Positions 10,778 to 22,942 of a stretch of 64,000 nucleotides of DNA are shown here, in pieces. The notes beneath the pieces are model-generated. The model worked only from the letters and a program-made list of their open reading frames with translations. It had not been told where the DNA came from and did no database searches. The DNA comes from Prosopocoilus inquinatus (lineage: Eukaryota; Arthropoda; Insecta; Coleoptera; Lucanidae), in NCBI GenBank assembly GCA_036172665.1, contig CM069870.1, positions 41,684,001-41,748,000 of the forward strand, read 5' to 3'. The stretch's first letter is position 1. Each line of letters begins with the position of its first letter. The position numbers and the translations under genes were made by a program.

Positions 10778-12238
10778 GCTTTGAAATAAGTAATGCCTGG
10801 GAAGTAGCTGATTGGTCGAAAGATTCTTCAGCAACACTGGTAAAGTGTAAGTGGGTTTTGAAGAAGAAGGTCAGTAGTGAAGGTGTGGTGAAATATCGTG
10901 CTAGATTAGTCGCAAAGGGTTTCACACAAAAACAGGGCATAGACTATGATGAAACTTTTTCTCCTGTAGTAAGACAATCTAGTTTACGATTACTCTTTGC
11001 ATTGTCGGTGAAGTTAGGCTTAAATATAAATCACTTACATGTAAAAACTTCTTTTTTAAATGACTATTTGAAGGAAACTGTATACATTGACATATCAGAA
11101 GGTTTTGTTTGCTCAGATAAAATTAATAAATGTTTAAAATTAAATAAGGCAATGTACGGACTCAAACAGTCATCCAGAGCATGGAATGAGCGAGTAAACG
11201 ACACCTTACTGGAACTAAATTTTAAAAGGTCAAAATATGAACCGTGTCTATATACTAAGAGGCAAAATGGATTGATTACAATCATTGCGGTATACGTAGA
11301 TGATTTTTTCATTTTTTCCAACGATGAAACTGAAACTAGTAGTCTTAAAAGTGAGTTAAGTTCTAAATATCAATTCAAATATTTAGGAAGAATCAAGGAA
11401 TGTTTAGGCAAGCAGATAGATTTTGATAAGGAAAACAATGTTATTACTTTAAGCCAGAGAAAGTATATTGAACAATTGTTAAAAAATTTTACTTAACTGA
11501 AGCAAAAACGGTTAAAACTCCTATGGAAAGTAAATTAAAGTTAGAAGAAAAGAGTACAAATGATCATACTGTTAATCAATTTCCTTATCAAAATTTGATA
11601 GGTAGTCTGTATTTATCGGTATTAACAAGGCTGATATATCTTACAGTGTAAGTTTTTTAAGTCAATTTAATAATGTGTGTGATGAAAGTTATTGGAGAAA
11701 TGCTAAGCGTGTTTTAAGATACCTGAAAGGGACGATGAATAACCAGTTAAGATTTTCAAAAAATGATAAAGATATACAGGGTCTTGCAGATGCAGACTGG
11801 GCAACAGATACGACAAATCGTAGATCTTATACGGGCTACTCATTCAAATTTTGTGACTCTTTAGTATCTTGGGAAAGCTCAAAACAGAGAACAGTAGCAT
11901 TGTCAAGCACATAGGCCGAATATATGGCACTATCAGAAGCCTGCAAAGAAGCATTGTACTTGAGAGGCTTAATGACAGAAATAACTGGAAACGTAACATG
12001 TATTACTCTGTTCAATGATAATCAAAGTGCTTTGAATTTATCAGTCAATCCAGTCCATCATAAAAGAAGTAAGCACATAGACGTTCGCTACCACTTTATA
12101 TGAGAGGTAATTTCTAACAAATTTGTAAATGTGGAATATTTGCCTACAAATGTTATGCCTGCAGATATCTTAACTAAAAGTTTGGGTCCTGAAAAACATT
12201 ACAGATTGTTAGATTTACTAGGCTTAGTTAGTTTGTAA
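10778..12238 (+). pseudogene. Copia reverse transcriptase and RNase H region
   Basis: RT is open from the KCKWVLKKK block through KARLVAKGFTQKQGIDY-type palm motifs, with the catalytic YVDD at 11292-11303. A frame change follows near 11495. RNase H begins with LADADWA (about 11785) and WESSKQRTVALSST, directly followed by a TAG stop at 11912-11914 where a sense codon is expected. The remainder (AEYMALSEACKEALYLRGL) continues in frame, and the natural end is the TAA at 12236-12238, 27 bp before the 3' LTR. Confidence 0.9.
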
Positions 12239-12265
12239 AATGTTTTTTGTATTGATAAGTGGGGT

Positions 12266-12413
12266 TGTTAAAATTTGTTTATCAATAAAAAAACCACATG
12301 TAGGGCCATCTATTCAATCTATTCAACAGTGTGTATCTAAGTTGTTGTAACCAAGATGGTGGTGCAAGAATAAAAGTTATGAACCACGTGCTGTATTTTT
12401 ACTCTGCCCTACA
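12266..12413 (+). repeat. 3' LTR of the Copia element
   Basis: 148 bp, TGTTA...TACA. Contains ATCAATAAAAAAACC near its start, a possible polyadenylation context. Directly preceded by the purine tract and followed by target duplication copy TCAAG. Confidence 0.9.
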
Positions 12414-14244
12414 TCAAGTTCCAAAATGTTCGTGTACGATGCATTATGATTAGACCGAGAACATTTTGGAGCGCTAGACCGGGAACACTATTCATTGATC
12501 CATATATTGCGTAACTATAGCAACAGTTCGAAATGTCCTTAGTCAGCAAGAAAAGTATTAAAATTATAATAGCATCTTTTACAAACGGTTGAGTGACCGT
12601 TTCATTAATTTTAAAAAGTGTTACATATTTGATGAGCCTGTGAAAAACAAATAGTTCAAATCAAGAAATTTTTCCTGTTTTGTTGAATAAGAATAAATTA
12701 TTCAGTTAATACTTTTAGGCTGAGTTGCACCGACATCTGAAATTAAATGCCTTAATCCATGTTAGTTAATCCGTGATTAAAATTTAATTCATGTTAAAAC
12801 AAACGCTGTTGCACCGACATATTTTTAACTTGAATTAGTTGATTTGCAACGTCACTAACACGATATCGAAACTGTGACGTTTAGCATTACGATTGGCCAT
12901 TTATCCAGTTCGTTTATATCAAGTTTGTACTTAAATGTGTCACTTTCTATTTTGTGTGCCTTTGAAAATGGAAAAGAGAGAACGCAGATGTATTGTTACG
13001 GATATTATTTTCACATGCGTATAGACGATGGCGCCAATCACTCTGGGAAATCGTTATACTTGATGAAATACTTCAATAATTTTGTTAATTTTTATTGATG
13101 CCTGGGCCATATATATAAATTCTCTGGAATTTGCATCAATTTGCTTTGTGGAAATATTCTACTGAGCTGAAGGTCCGCAACCTTCGCATGTGTCTGTTAA
13201 TCTGTCCTGAAGATATTAATATGATCCGCTAAAACTTGCTGAAAACTTTCAGTAGCAAAAAATCGCAAAGTAATCAGTAACTGAGTAATTGCTGATATTG
13301 GAAAATTTCTATTTGTTGTAAGCTCTAATGCAGTGTTTCTCGACCTAACTTCAGCAAAGGGGTATTTGCGTTCCTTCGCAAATAAAAACGGAAATCACAC
13401 CACAAAAAAATTGTCATGTAAAAGTAGTATAATGTCGATATTTTGATGAAACATTATGTCATATTTTAGTGCTAAGGGGGTCCCTAAGAAAGAAATATAA
13501 GCACTGTAGGATTCCTCACTTTCGTTTCTTGCACCACTTCTTTTGAAAATCTTTAACGCATCTTAAAATCTACATCAGCGTAAATCAATAACGGTTTAGC
13601 CCTTTTTTTTGAAATTTTTGGTCTTGGTATAATCTGAATCCGAGGACCAACCGTAATAATCTCTTTCTTCAGAAGAAGACATAATTTGTATGTTCCAGTA
13701 CATCCCAATACGTTAATAAACGCTTTTGGCTGAGTTGCTGACTGACATATGATGACTGACAGCTGAAATTTATGCATTAATTTGTGTTAGTTAATCCGTG
13801 ATTAAAATATAATTCATGTTAAAACAAACGCTGTTGCACCGACGTATATTTAACTTGAATTAGTTGATTTCAGATTAAGGTGAAACGTCATTAGTATAGA
13901 TGACGTGTCACGAGTAAGTATGACGTTACAGTTATGGTTTGTCCTTATCCAGTCTGTTTTATCCGATAGTCAATTTATATACAACTCACTTGCGGCTATT
14001 CTTTTAAAAAGGGAACGTTAAACCAACTTCGTTAATTTAAATTAAATTCATAATAGCAGTTAACTCTTGTTCGATGAATTATAATATTGTTTATTATTAG
14101 TATTAATGTAATTAACTAATGTAAACTTAAATAAATATAAAATTATACTGTCAATGTTTAGAATTTAAAAAAATATTAGTTCTGCCTTAATTAAAACAGC
14201 ATTTTGTAGCTGAAGTAAGTACTTTATTCACCGTTAAAAACTAT

Positions 14245-14419
14245 AATTGAAGTTTGTTCTTGTCCAATGAAAATAGTAAGTACAAACCTTTTTTAATCTC
14301 AAACCGGACAAAAAAATGAAAGGAACACACTCAACGTTTCGCTATAAATCTATAGCGAAACGTTGAGTGTGTTCCTTTCATTTTTCTGTCCGGTTTGAGA
14401 TTAAAAAAACTTTGTACTT
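14245..14419. mobile_element. Palindromic PLE flanking-repeat remnant
   Basis: A 175-bp insertion flanked by a perfect 12-bp duplication GTTAAAAACTAT (14233-14244 and 14420-14431). It is a minus-sense PLE flank joined to a plus-sense PLE flank; the centre of symmetry is the 4-nt loop AATC (14347-14350) of hammerhead stem II (GCTATA/TATAGC). Arms of ~58 bp match with one mismatch. The left outer end is the PLE end AATTGAAG(TTTGTTCTTGTCC), the right one ...TTTGTACTT. Confidence 0.85.
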
Positions 14420-15019
14420 GTTAAAAACTATCGTCAAATTTATAGGGTAAAACTTGCCTAATTTGTACTAACGCTTAAATTGTGTCTCCACAATTTTTGA
14501 TAAGGGTGAGAAGCATCTCTAGCCGCAGAAACTATAAATAACAATGAAGTATATGGTTTAACCTAGCCATAGTATTGTGATACGCCCTCCAGTTTTCATA
14601 ATGATTTAGTTTCAGTTTTGGTTAAGATAAAGAGTAAGTTTTTAGTTAAGAGTATAATTTCATAAAGTTCTTGCTCTTTGGTAATTAATTAAATGATGTG
14701 ATTAAATGACTTTAGAAACAAGCTGAAAATACCTTGACGTATCCTAAACTGGTTGTTTGCTTTTGATAAAGCTGCTTGTTTCTAAAGTCTTTTATTTTTC
14801 ACATAAGTTCTGTTAATATACTTCTCCGCATTTATTTTTGTTGGTTGTTGAATGCTTGACCAAATGATTAGGCGTGGGTTTGCATCGTTTCATGTGAGAA
14901 AAACAATTTTCATGTGTCGGTGAGTGTTCGGATTCTGACCGGCTCCTTGGAATTGGATTTTCTGCGTTTCTCCGGTTTATAAGTTGAATGCCGAAAGAGT
15001 TACAAATTATACAATAGGA

Positions 15020-15455
15020 ATGGCTTTCTCGAATTACTTGATCGCATTAGAATGAAAATACATGATTTATAACTTTGAAAAACAAAAAACAAAATAATTT
15101 CGTTGTCGTGGAAACAAAAATTGCCAAGTCACACGTATTCGAACTCACAATGACCTGTATATTCTAAATATGTAAAAATGTAAAAGCCGTTCCAATTAGA
15201 ATAAGAAAGTTGATTCAATTTTCGGTGAAACCGGAAGTCGTACGGTGGCCAGTGGTACGTCAGAAAATTTTTATTTAATTTATTTGTTCCAAATTTTATG
15301 TAAAAAATTAAAATTCTAGAAGAGTGAACATATAGCATGGACACTCTGTATTGTGTACTGGATATGAGATTATTAGAATTTATTTCTTGTTTTGAACTAC
15401 ACTATCATCTGCCAAACTTTGTCCAGGTTTTTTATAACACCCTGTATATTTTATG
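15020..15455. repeat. Single-arm copy of the 2.4-3.1 kb foldback family
   Basis: Shares with 2700-3130 the phrases ATGGCTTTCTCGA, ACTTGATCGCATTAG, GGAAACAAAAATTG and GAAGAGTGAACA, in the same order. The left inverted arm is absent. Confidence 0.6.
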
Positions 15456-15769
15456 AATTTATGTAATTTTTTAATTTTTAAAGTGAAGTTTGTATTGTAT
15501 TCAAATTATGTTAGTTCAACTAATAATTTCTTCGTGTTAAATAAACCACCGCTGCTTGTTCCAATATAATAATAATTTATTATTGATTTTCGGTCGTAAT
15601 CGTTCAAAAGAATTCGTGATTAACGCTCTTGTATGCTTCAGAAATTTATAATAAATCCTTTTAACTCGTGTTAGACACGCTAATCGAACAATAATCACGA
15701 ATTAACTAATTCAGATTTACTAATTAAGATTAGGACAAACTACGGTCGGTGCAACTCGAAAATCTCTCA

Positions 15770-15897
15770 GGCCCGGTTTCACCATCACAGTTTAACTGTA
15801 AGCTCCGTTTTATTCCTATGGAAACAATTATCTTTGCAATTGTTACTATGGGAATAAAGCGAAGTTTAAAGTTAAACTGTGATGGTTAAACCGGGCC
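15770..15897. mobile_element. Palindromic MITE GGCCCGGTTT...AAACCGGGCC
   Basis: 128 bp. The left arm GGCCCGGTTTCACCATCACA pairs with the right TGTGATGGTTAAACCGGGCC, and the inner parts (TTAAACT, TTATTCC, CAATTG) also pair. Closely related in plan to 22464-22597 and 39776-39967. Confidence 0.75.
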
Positions 15898-16756
15898 TAA
15901 TTCAGATTAGTTAATCTGTGTTAACGTTAATTGAGGCTGAAATTGCAGGTCGTTACCATGGTCGTTACTTGCGGAATCAACTAACTCAAGTTTGTTAATC
16001 ATAGATTAGGGCAAATTAAGGTCGGTGCAACTGAAAAGTCGCTAACTCAGATTAGTTAATCTGTGTTAACGTTAATCAAGGTTGGTGCAACTCAGCCATA
16101 ATGTTTATAACAGAAACTAGTTTTTTGTCACGGCCGACAATTATTATACATTAATTTTTATACTTCGATTAATTGAGTTTAAAGTCCACTGTATTTAATA
16201 GCTTCTTCTGGATAAATTATTTATAATTTATACTGGATCAATTTTATGATTTATACTGAATAAATTTCATAATTTATGCTGCATAAATGATAAAAAATTT
16301 ATCCTACAGATGTTGTTAATTACACAGTGAAACGTCGACTTTAAACTCAATTTCTCATAGTGTCCTTACAAAAGGACTTAGTTATACTGGGTGTATGAAA
16401 ACGTATGGAAGAGATGGAAATAGCAGCTGTAGGAGATCAAAACAGAACAGCGATTTTGACCAAAATCCAATAATAAAAATATTTAAGTTTCTTCATTTCT
16501 TCTTTAAATTATACCTTTATCTTCTTAATTAATAAAATTTATTTCACAAATTGCAATTTATTATTAACTAATTATAAAAAAAATTGATTTCATCTAGCTA
16601 CCCTTTCAATCTCCTCCATACGTTATGATATACCCAGTATACTTTATAATAGGAGTAATATTGACAATACATGTTCATTGTTCTGTGAATTTTGGGTCAC
16701 CACTAAAAAATATTTCTTTAAATATGTATTTAAATAATATTTTGTAGTACATAGTA

Positions 16757-16982
16757 CAGTCGGTACCAATAAATTTTGATCGTCACTGTCAGATATTCGT
16801 ACTTGAGTTGTATTTTATTAAAAATAACGAGATTGACGTCATAATTTTGAATACTGGGAATTATCTCTTCATTAATTAATTTATTTTCCACTCTTTTTTT
16901 AAAAGCAGTCTATATGTATTTGTACAAAAAATAATATTTTTGTTTGACAGTCACGACCAAAATAGTGCTCGCTACAATTTTG
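16757..16982. mobile_element. TA-flanked MITE
   Basis: Terminal inverted repeats CAGTCGGTACCAATAAATTT and a right end whose complement is CAAAATTGTAGCGAGC; both have TTTTGRTCGTSACTGTCA next. TA dinucleotides flank both ends. Same family as 53168-53405. TA targets suggest mobilisation by a Tc1/mariner-type transposase. Confidence 0.65.
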
Positions 16983-17165
16983 TATGCCAACAGTGAACAT
17001 TTTTAGTACCTACTTTTCAATCGTCACAAGAAATTGACTATATTTTTAAGGGAAACTTAATTTTTAAAACATGGTTTTGCTATTCGCTTACTAATAAAAG
17101 TTTTCAGAGAACGAGAGTAAAATAAACTTAAATCATGTAATAAACTTTTATTAAATAAGTAGATA

Positions 17166-17341
17166 CAGTGAAATCTCTGATAAGCGGACACGAACCGTCG
17201 CCAATTATTTGTCCGCTTATAAGAGGTGTCCGCTTATTAGAGAGAATTTTATTAAAAGATTCTATAGAACAGTTCCACAAAATTGTCCGGTTACGAAAAG
17301 TGTCCGTTTATCAGAAGTGTCCGTAATGAGAGAGTTCACTG
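17166..17341. mobile_element. pogo/Tigger-like MITE
   Basis: 176 bp flanked by TA. The left end CAGTGAAATCTCTGATAAGC and the right end ATGAGAGAGTTCACTG are inverted. Internal CGGACAC/GTGTCCG words are repeated on both strands, as in pogo-type elements. Confidence 0.65.
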
Positions 17342-17985
17342 TACTAAAACAGTAAAACAAAAAAAATCCAGGCGAAGTTGAAATTTCTTTGTATTTCAAT
17401 GTATACGTTTTATAAATATTACGTTGAATAAGAACTATTTATGAGACTAAATAAGTTTCGTCTTATTCTTACCACGATACGGGATCGATTATAACCATTA
17501 TAAGGTAATAAATAAGACGGCGCATGTGGATATGGGCACACAAATAATGTAAGAAATACTTTCATCTTTAATGTGGAATTAACAAACATTCTATCTTGCG
17601 CGTTAGTGTTTTGCCTCTCTACATTCAGCTATAGCTCTGGGAATTTGACCTGTACAATGTCTGTACCATCCAGAATGCGCGGTCGAATTGTGGAATGCAC
17701 CTGTTATATTGCCCACCGTGATTCATACTCATCATTCATCAGTTTTCTTTTCAGCCAAGTTTCGAACTATATATACTTGCCGTTCGTAAATATTGTTTCA
17801 ATCAGCGGATATTAGATAGCAGCACATTCTCTAGACGAGGTAGACAAACTAGTAATCAAAACGTTCAATAATACTGTTACATGTTTCCCGTAATAATCTG
17901 AAGTGGATCTTAAACTGCAATTGACATTTTTTTTAAATAGTCAATATCTAGGTATCTACTAATACAACAGTAATTAATTAAAATT

Positions 17986-18165
17986 TTACCTGACCATCCG
18001 TACATCTACTCTATCAATATAATTTTCTATTTTAGGGATTTTCGCTTTTGGTTTATCATAATCTAACAAATTAGTAACTTCTTCATCTTCACTCTCATCT
18101 GATGATGATTCCAGAAATTCATTAATAAATTCTAAAAAATTCCAAAATTTCATAAAATCCGTCAT
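17986..18165 (-). pseudogene. Short acidic exon-like frame, possibly HARBI1-type
   Basis: 59 codons from ATG (18163-18165) to TAA (17986-17988). The N-terminus is MTDFMKFWNFLEFINEFLES, then SSDESEDEE, then PKAKIPKIENYIDRVDVRMV. An acidic start followed by 'PKI..Y...V..' resembles the N-terminus of insect HARBI1-like Harbinger transposases. CAG|GTAAAA at its end could be a splice donor. Downstream minus-strand sequence (about 17640-17690) includes ILDGTDIVQVKFPE, which recalls the 'DGTHI.V..P' catalytic block. Everything between is degraded. Family assignment is tentative. Confidence 0.3.
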
Positions 18166-18946
18166 TATTGTTTTGCACTGAAACTAAAAACTGACTACGA
18201 ACATCAGTTGCAAAAAGTGCGCATTAAGTGCAAAAAGGCACTGCACTCACTCACCAGCCGAACACGCAAAACTGAAAGAAATATGCGAACTCGGAGCAGC
18301 AGCCGAATACAAAATTATCAACTCATAAAAGTGCACACCAGTGCAACCATCAGAAAAAGCTAACAAACTTCTGTATCTTTCGGTTTGGCCATTCGAAACT
18401 TTACTTATGTTGGAAAATGCTATTTTAATTGTTTAACCGATCAAATGTATACTAATGTACAGGTGTCCCAACAGTGCGTACTCGAGCTATATCTCGATAA
18501 TTACTGCAGATACAAAAAAAAATTCATTTCATTTCATTTTACCTAAAAACTCTCGGTTGCAGCCATTATTTTATTTATTCATATTTTGTTTATTTTTAAC
18601 TTTAGAAAAAAGATTTTCGGTACAGATGTAGTTGATAGTTTAACTTATTCTAAGCCACTATTAAATGTATTTTTATCGTTACAGGGTTATCATGGTATGG
18701 AGCAAAACATAAATAAATTTCAAAATGACATAAATCAATTTTCTTAAATAGTTTGCTTTTCTTAAATAGTGTGCCCTATATTTTTATATCCTAAAATGTT
18801 CTTCTAATACAGAACTTTCGTTTTTGTTATGCATGTCCTATACCTATCTGCTATATTTTTTTAGAACCCCAGACCTGTATGAATTATTTGTTTTGAAACG
18901 AGTAATTGTCTAAGGTGGCCATGGAAAACAAACGAACCAGTTGACA

Positions 18947-19151
18947 GAAAAATTTTTGTGCAAATCGTTTTTGATTGCAGTGAAAACCTCGAGCAGCCTC
19001 TGTACAGCTGTTTCAGCCCTGCTTGGGGCTTCTTCAGCAGAGACGTAGCTCGACATTCCCACTGCAAACAAAAACGACTTGTCTAATTTATTCGCATTTG
19101 CGATGTAAGAGAGGTCAATAAGCGAACGTAAGATGTCGCTATTTTATCTGT
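18947..19151. mobile_element. Short retrozyme composite
   Basis: 205 bp flanked by a perfect 13-bp duplication GAACCAGTTGACA (18934-18946 and 19152-19164). The minus-sense part (E2 end at left, with ribozyme) runs to about 19110, then joins a ~40-bp plus-sense piece ending in the E1 terminus GATGTCGCTATTTTATCTG. Confidence 0.87.
18998..19042 (-). ncRNA. Hammerhead ribozyme in retrozyme
   Basis: All core residues are present. The cleavage triplet is GTA rather than GTC; A is allowed at this site in hammerheads. Predicted cut at 19003. Confidence 0.8.
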
Positions 19152-19747
19152 GAACCAGTTGACATTAATAATTAGTTTACCTGGTTTCCACAGCCACCTT
19201 ACACAATTATTCGTTTTAAAAGAAATAACTCAAATTACGCGAACAATTTAGGATATGAAAATATAGGATATGCTGTTTAAGAAAATTGATTTATGTCATT
19301 TGGAAATTTCCAATATTTTGCTTAGTACCATATATAACTATAAAAATTTATTTAATAATGGCTTAGAATAAGCTAAAGTACCGATTACATCTGTGTCAAA
19401 AATCTTTTTTCTAAAGTTAAAAATAAATAAAATGTGAATAAATAAAATAATGGCTGCAAACGACAGTTTTTAGACAAAATGTTAAATATCTTCAGAATGG
19501 TTAAAATTAGACATAGATTAGGGTACATAAAAAATGTGTAATGCAATCCAAATTTGATATCATATGTAGGGTGTGCCATTTGAAATAAAAAAGTTTCATT
19601 CAGTACCGCTGTTTTTATTCACCCTGTAGAGGTGAAAATAATTTTATGTTGTAGACCTTTAAATTTTAAAATAAAAATGTCTTGAAACTTATATCTGCAG
19701 TAGTTATTGAGATATAGCCCGAGAATGCACTGTTGGGACAGCCTGTA

Positions 19748-21206
19748 TATTATCTATTTATTTCAGAAAGATACGTACAATGCATATCTTTCAATAATTT
19801 ATTCTCGCATATACTTACTTAATTTATTTTAAGATTTATCGTGCTGCCCATATGCACTTAATATACCTGTCTCGACGATCTCTACAATTTTAAAATTGTC
19901 CTTTTGTCACTATATGTCATGTAACCCACATTAATTCGCGCCTTTACCCCTTCACAAATTTACAAATTCGTTTCAAATCGAGCTCTTAACGCGGTTCAAA
20001 CTAGCTTGAAATATTTTAAACCAGTTGCGTGCGTGACGAAACCGTTATAACACTAAAATGTATTGGTTCGAAACGTTTTGAAATGTGTCACAAAAAAAAC
20101 GCCTTAGAGCAATACCTAGAGAACTTGTTAATTTATGGGGAGTAAAAATTAAAAGAAATGGCGATTTGGAAAAAATGATATAAAGAAAAATTATTCGATT
20201 TGACGAGTTCTGTTACTGATTGAAATTAATGTACTTATTTCTGTGACACCTAGTATATTTGGTAAGAGCAAAAAAAAATTACTTCCTTCTTGGCAAATAA
20301 TGTACAAATTTTTCCTTTATGAAAAAACAAAAATTGTATCTTTTTTCTTATAACTCTAATAAAAGATAAGAGGCATACCACCTCCACCTTATAATGTTTG
20401 AATTAAAATTCCTCCTCATCCTCAAATAAAGCCTTTAGATAGGCTGCAAAATATAAAAAAAAAACTGTACGAATAGTGGTTAATAATAAACGTTTTTTTT
20501 TTTTTTAGTTTTTAGATAGGAGGCTATAATATATCTAGCTGTAACTTCCAATTTTAAATAATGCTGCAATTCTGAGCACTGAGCACTATCGTAACCATCG
20601 TAACATATTTACGGTCTATGTATTTAAATGGCTCTGTGACACCTTACAGGCTTACGATCGGGTTCAGAACTACAGCATTATTCTTATGACATTTTCCTGT
20701 ATCTTGTGAAATAAGGACACATTACTCTTAAGCGGTCTTTATGTCTCAGTGTCCACGCTGTATACCATTAAAGATAAATTTTATCTGGCATTTTCCACTT
20801 TAATTTTAATGGATGCAGAAGCGTTCGGCCTCTATAATTCTTTATAAAAATCGATAATAAAAAAATCCCATTTGTAGCACACTTTTTGAAAGACTATGTT
20901 TTTACATTAAATCAACTATTTTTTCTTAAGTTTTGTTACTTCATGATGAAGTCGGCTGAGATGTGTAATGGCAAATAGGTTTCTTGCTTCGGGCAGAAAG
21001 TCGCAGAATTTTTGGGATATATCTGAAATTTCTGCCGCAGAATCTGATTCAGCTGAAATCGATTTTTTTAAAGCTTCAGTGGAAAGGAAATAAAGAACTG
21101 TTAAACATCTTGAAGCTCACGGCTCCATTCTTCCAGTAGATCACGACGTCCAGGTATTTCGGACTTTTCTAGGCATTTTCTAAATTGATTTGCACGCCGA
21201 TAACAT
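19748..21206. other. No recognised feature
   Basis: AT-rich, with short homopolymer runs (for example T at 20498-20508). No frame with family residues and no clear inverted ends. Confidence 0.4.
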
Positions 21207-21545
21207 GCACAGTTGCGGCCTTTGAAAACTGGTACATTGAGAACTGACATCAATGTCAAAAATCGTAATTTTGTAAAGTCTAAATCAAACCTTCATTTAT
21301 CATTATGTCAGTGTCAAATTTGATAAATCCATAGTGATCTGAGTGATGTTTAGAAACATCAGATTTAGGAACAGTTTACTCCGCCGAAACATTGTATTTG
21401 CCAAAAGGTGCTTTTTTTCGATTAAAAGTTTGAATCATGTTTCGAATACTTTGGACCTGAATTTCGTAGTTATTGCAACAAAAGACCTGCTTGAATTTTT
21501 GATCGACAGTTCATTTGTAAATAACCATAATTCAATGCAAACAAG
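21207..21545. repeat. Dispersed repeat 'ACAGTTGCGGCCTTTGAAAAC'
   Basis: The phrase CAGTTGCGGCCTTTGAAAAC recurs at 34560 and, inverted, at 53130-53155. The next ~180 bp contain words shared with the 34.6-kb and 53.0-kb copies (for example AATACAATGTTTCGGCG, inverted). The distal part (21400-21545) is related to the TIR repeat at 699-1316. Confidence 0.5.
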
Positions 21546-22163
21546 TTTTGATGTTTTCTAAAAATTAATTTTTAAACTAGGAACGAAAAATATTTCGGAA
21601 AAATTGAACTTTAAAAAATAACTGAAAATTTAACGTAATATATATTCAAAGCGTTCTCAATTTTTTTAATGTAAAGTCTAAATCTTTTTAACATGTTTTT
21701 AGTCACATCTCTTAGTATAAAATGATCATTATTCAAGTTTTCTATTTCTAAAATTCAAAAATAAAATAAATTAAATCGGAATTATTTTATAGACACCTTC
21801 TACATTATTAGTTTTATTATACATGTAGTGTCATTAGAATTTAATTTGGAATCGAAAAACGTAATAATATATAGGGTGTTCTATTTAAAAATACTTAAGT
21901 TTAGTTTATATCTCGTTTATCCGAACATCAATTGTTTTCCTGTGAGCACACAGAGAAACTTTGAATTAGTCCTTATAAGTTTTATATTAAACATTTTTTC
22001 ATGAAATCAAAAATAAAAGAGTTAAAGGGGGTAGGAATTATCGCATAGTCATCCTGTACAAACAAATTTTAATTTCTCATTCCATATTATTTTTAATGGA
22101 CTTATAAAAATTTGATATTTACTTTTTTTCCATGGATCGTAAGTAGTAATACTTTTACAGCTA
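21546..22163. other. No recognised feature
   Basis: AT-rich. A phrase TATAGGGTGTTCTATTTAAAA near 21871 is a common end of decayed arthropod repeats, but no partner is visible. Confidence 0.4.
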
Positions 22164-22463
22164 GCAGAGAGTAATGCTGTTGAAAACCGTATGTATTCGT
22201 TAACTGAGTAACGGATATAACATGAGATTCAAAGTACCGATTCGTTACTTGTTAAAACATTTCGTTACTCGTATGACCATAGCAGTGACCATAGCGTACA
22301 ATTTCGCTCACGTTTCGACACGAGAGTGCGAGCTTTCGATCATTTGTTAATTTCAGTTATTAAGTTGTTTACGTTTTTAATAGATTGTTTAACAACTGTT
22401 TATACCCTTACGCACTCCGTCCACGGATTATGTATGAATTTTTAGTAAGTAGGAATTGTATTT

Positions 22464-22597
22464 TAAGGCCCGGTCTTTTCATCTCTGAGTAACTTTAACC
22501 GTTGATTAATTCCTATAGAAACAATTGTCTCCATAATTGTAACTATGGGAATAAATCAACAATTAAAGTTACTCAGAGATGAAAAGACCAGGCCTTA
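22464..22597. mobile_element. Palindromic GGCC MITE nested in a hAT MITE
   Basis: TAAGGCCCGGTCTTTTCATC pairs with GATGAAAAGACCAGGCCTTA. TTA-like flanks overlap the ends, so the exact duplication is ambiguous. Inner segments (ACTTTAA, TTGATT, CAATTGT) pair as well. Confidence 0.75.
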
Positions 22598-22702
22598 GTA
22601 TATTTTAATAAACAAAATTATTATAAAAGTAATCTTATTAGGTATTACGACTTTAAGTTGCAATTATAATGTTGCATGTTATCTGATTATTTAGTTGTAC
22701 TA

Positions 22703-22942
22703 TATAGGCGAGGCGCTCTGTATTCCGTTGCACGTCATTCGTTAACGATGACGTCAGACGCATGCTGTGTTGATAAATACTTAAAATGGAAAGGAACTTT
22801 TATATTGTATGTTCAGTTTTATAACAAATCTTAAGGTATGTATATTGTATTTTAAGTAAATAAGTATATTTACAACACAGCAAGTGTCTGACGTCATTAT
22901 TAACTAATGACGTACAACGGAATGTAACGCGCCTTGCCTATA
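22703..22942. repeat. Inverted repeat TATAGGCGAGGCGC...
   Basis: TATAGGCGAGGCGCTCTG and its approximate complement at 22922-22942. The arms also share TTCCGTTGCACGTCATT, GATGACGTCAGAC and ACAACACAGC inverted. A separate nested palindromic insertion or an inner arm of the host MITE. Confidence 0.6.

Larger units (their letters stand above)
8399..12413 (+). mobile_element. Copia-type LTR retrotransposon, degenerate
   Basis: A 4.0-kb element flanked by a perfect 5-bp target duplication TCAAG (8394-8398 and 12414-12418). It starts TGTTAAAATT and ends CCCTACA. Domain order gag, protease, integrase, reverse transcriptase, RNase H is that of Copia. A purine tract AAGTGGGG sits directly before the 3' LTR at 12266. 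The 5' LTR has lost its last ~40 bp and the primer-binding site. Several frameshifts and stops make it inactive. Confidence 0.93.
12718..16097. repeat. Cluster of nested GGCTGAGTTGCACC repeats
   Basis: The left edge reads GGCTGAGTTGCACCGAC (12718) and the right edge GTTGGTGCAACTCAGCC (to 16097), an inverted pair. Internal relatives lie at 12760-12860, 13728-13880, 15690-15755 and 15900-16090; they share phrases such as GTTAGTTAATCCGTGATTAA. This looks like one MITE family inserted repeatedly into itself, with a PLE remnant, a foldback arm and a GGCC MITE caught between. No protein is encoded. Confidence 0.6.
18458..19747. mobile_element. Foldback-type repeat with ~300-bp inverted arms
   Basis: TACAGGTGTCCCAACAGTGC at the left pairs with GCACTGTTGGGACAGCCTGTA at the right. 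The arms (18458-18780 and about 19250-19747) share ATAAATCAATTTTCTTAA, CTAAGCCA and TGGCTGCA phrases inverted. The centre has received a retrozyme. No coding capacity is seen. Confidence 0.7.
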
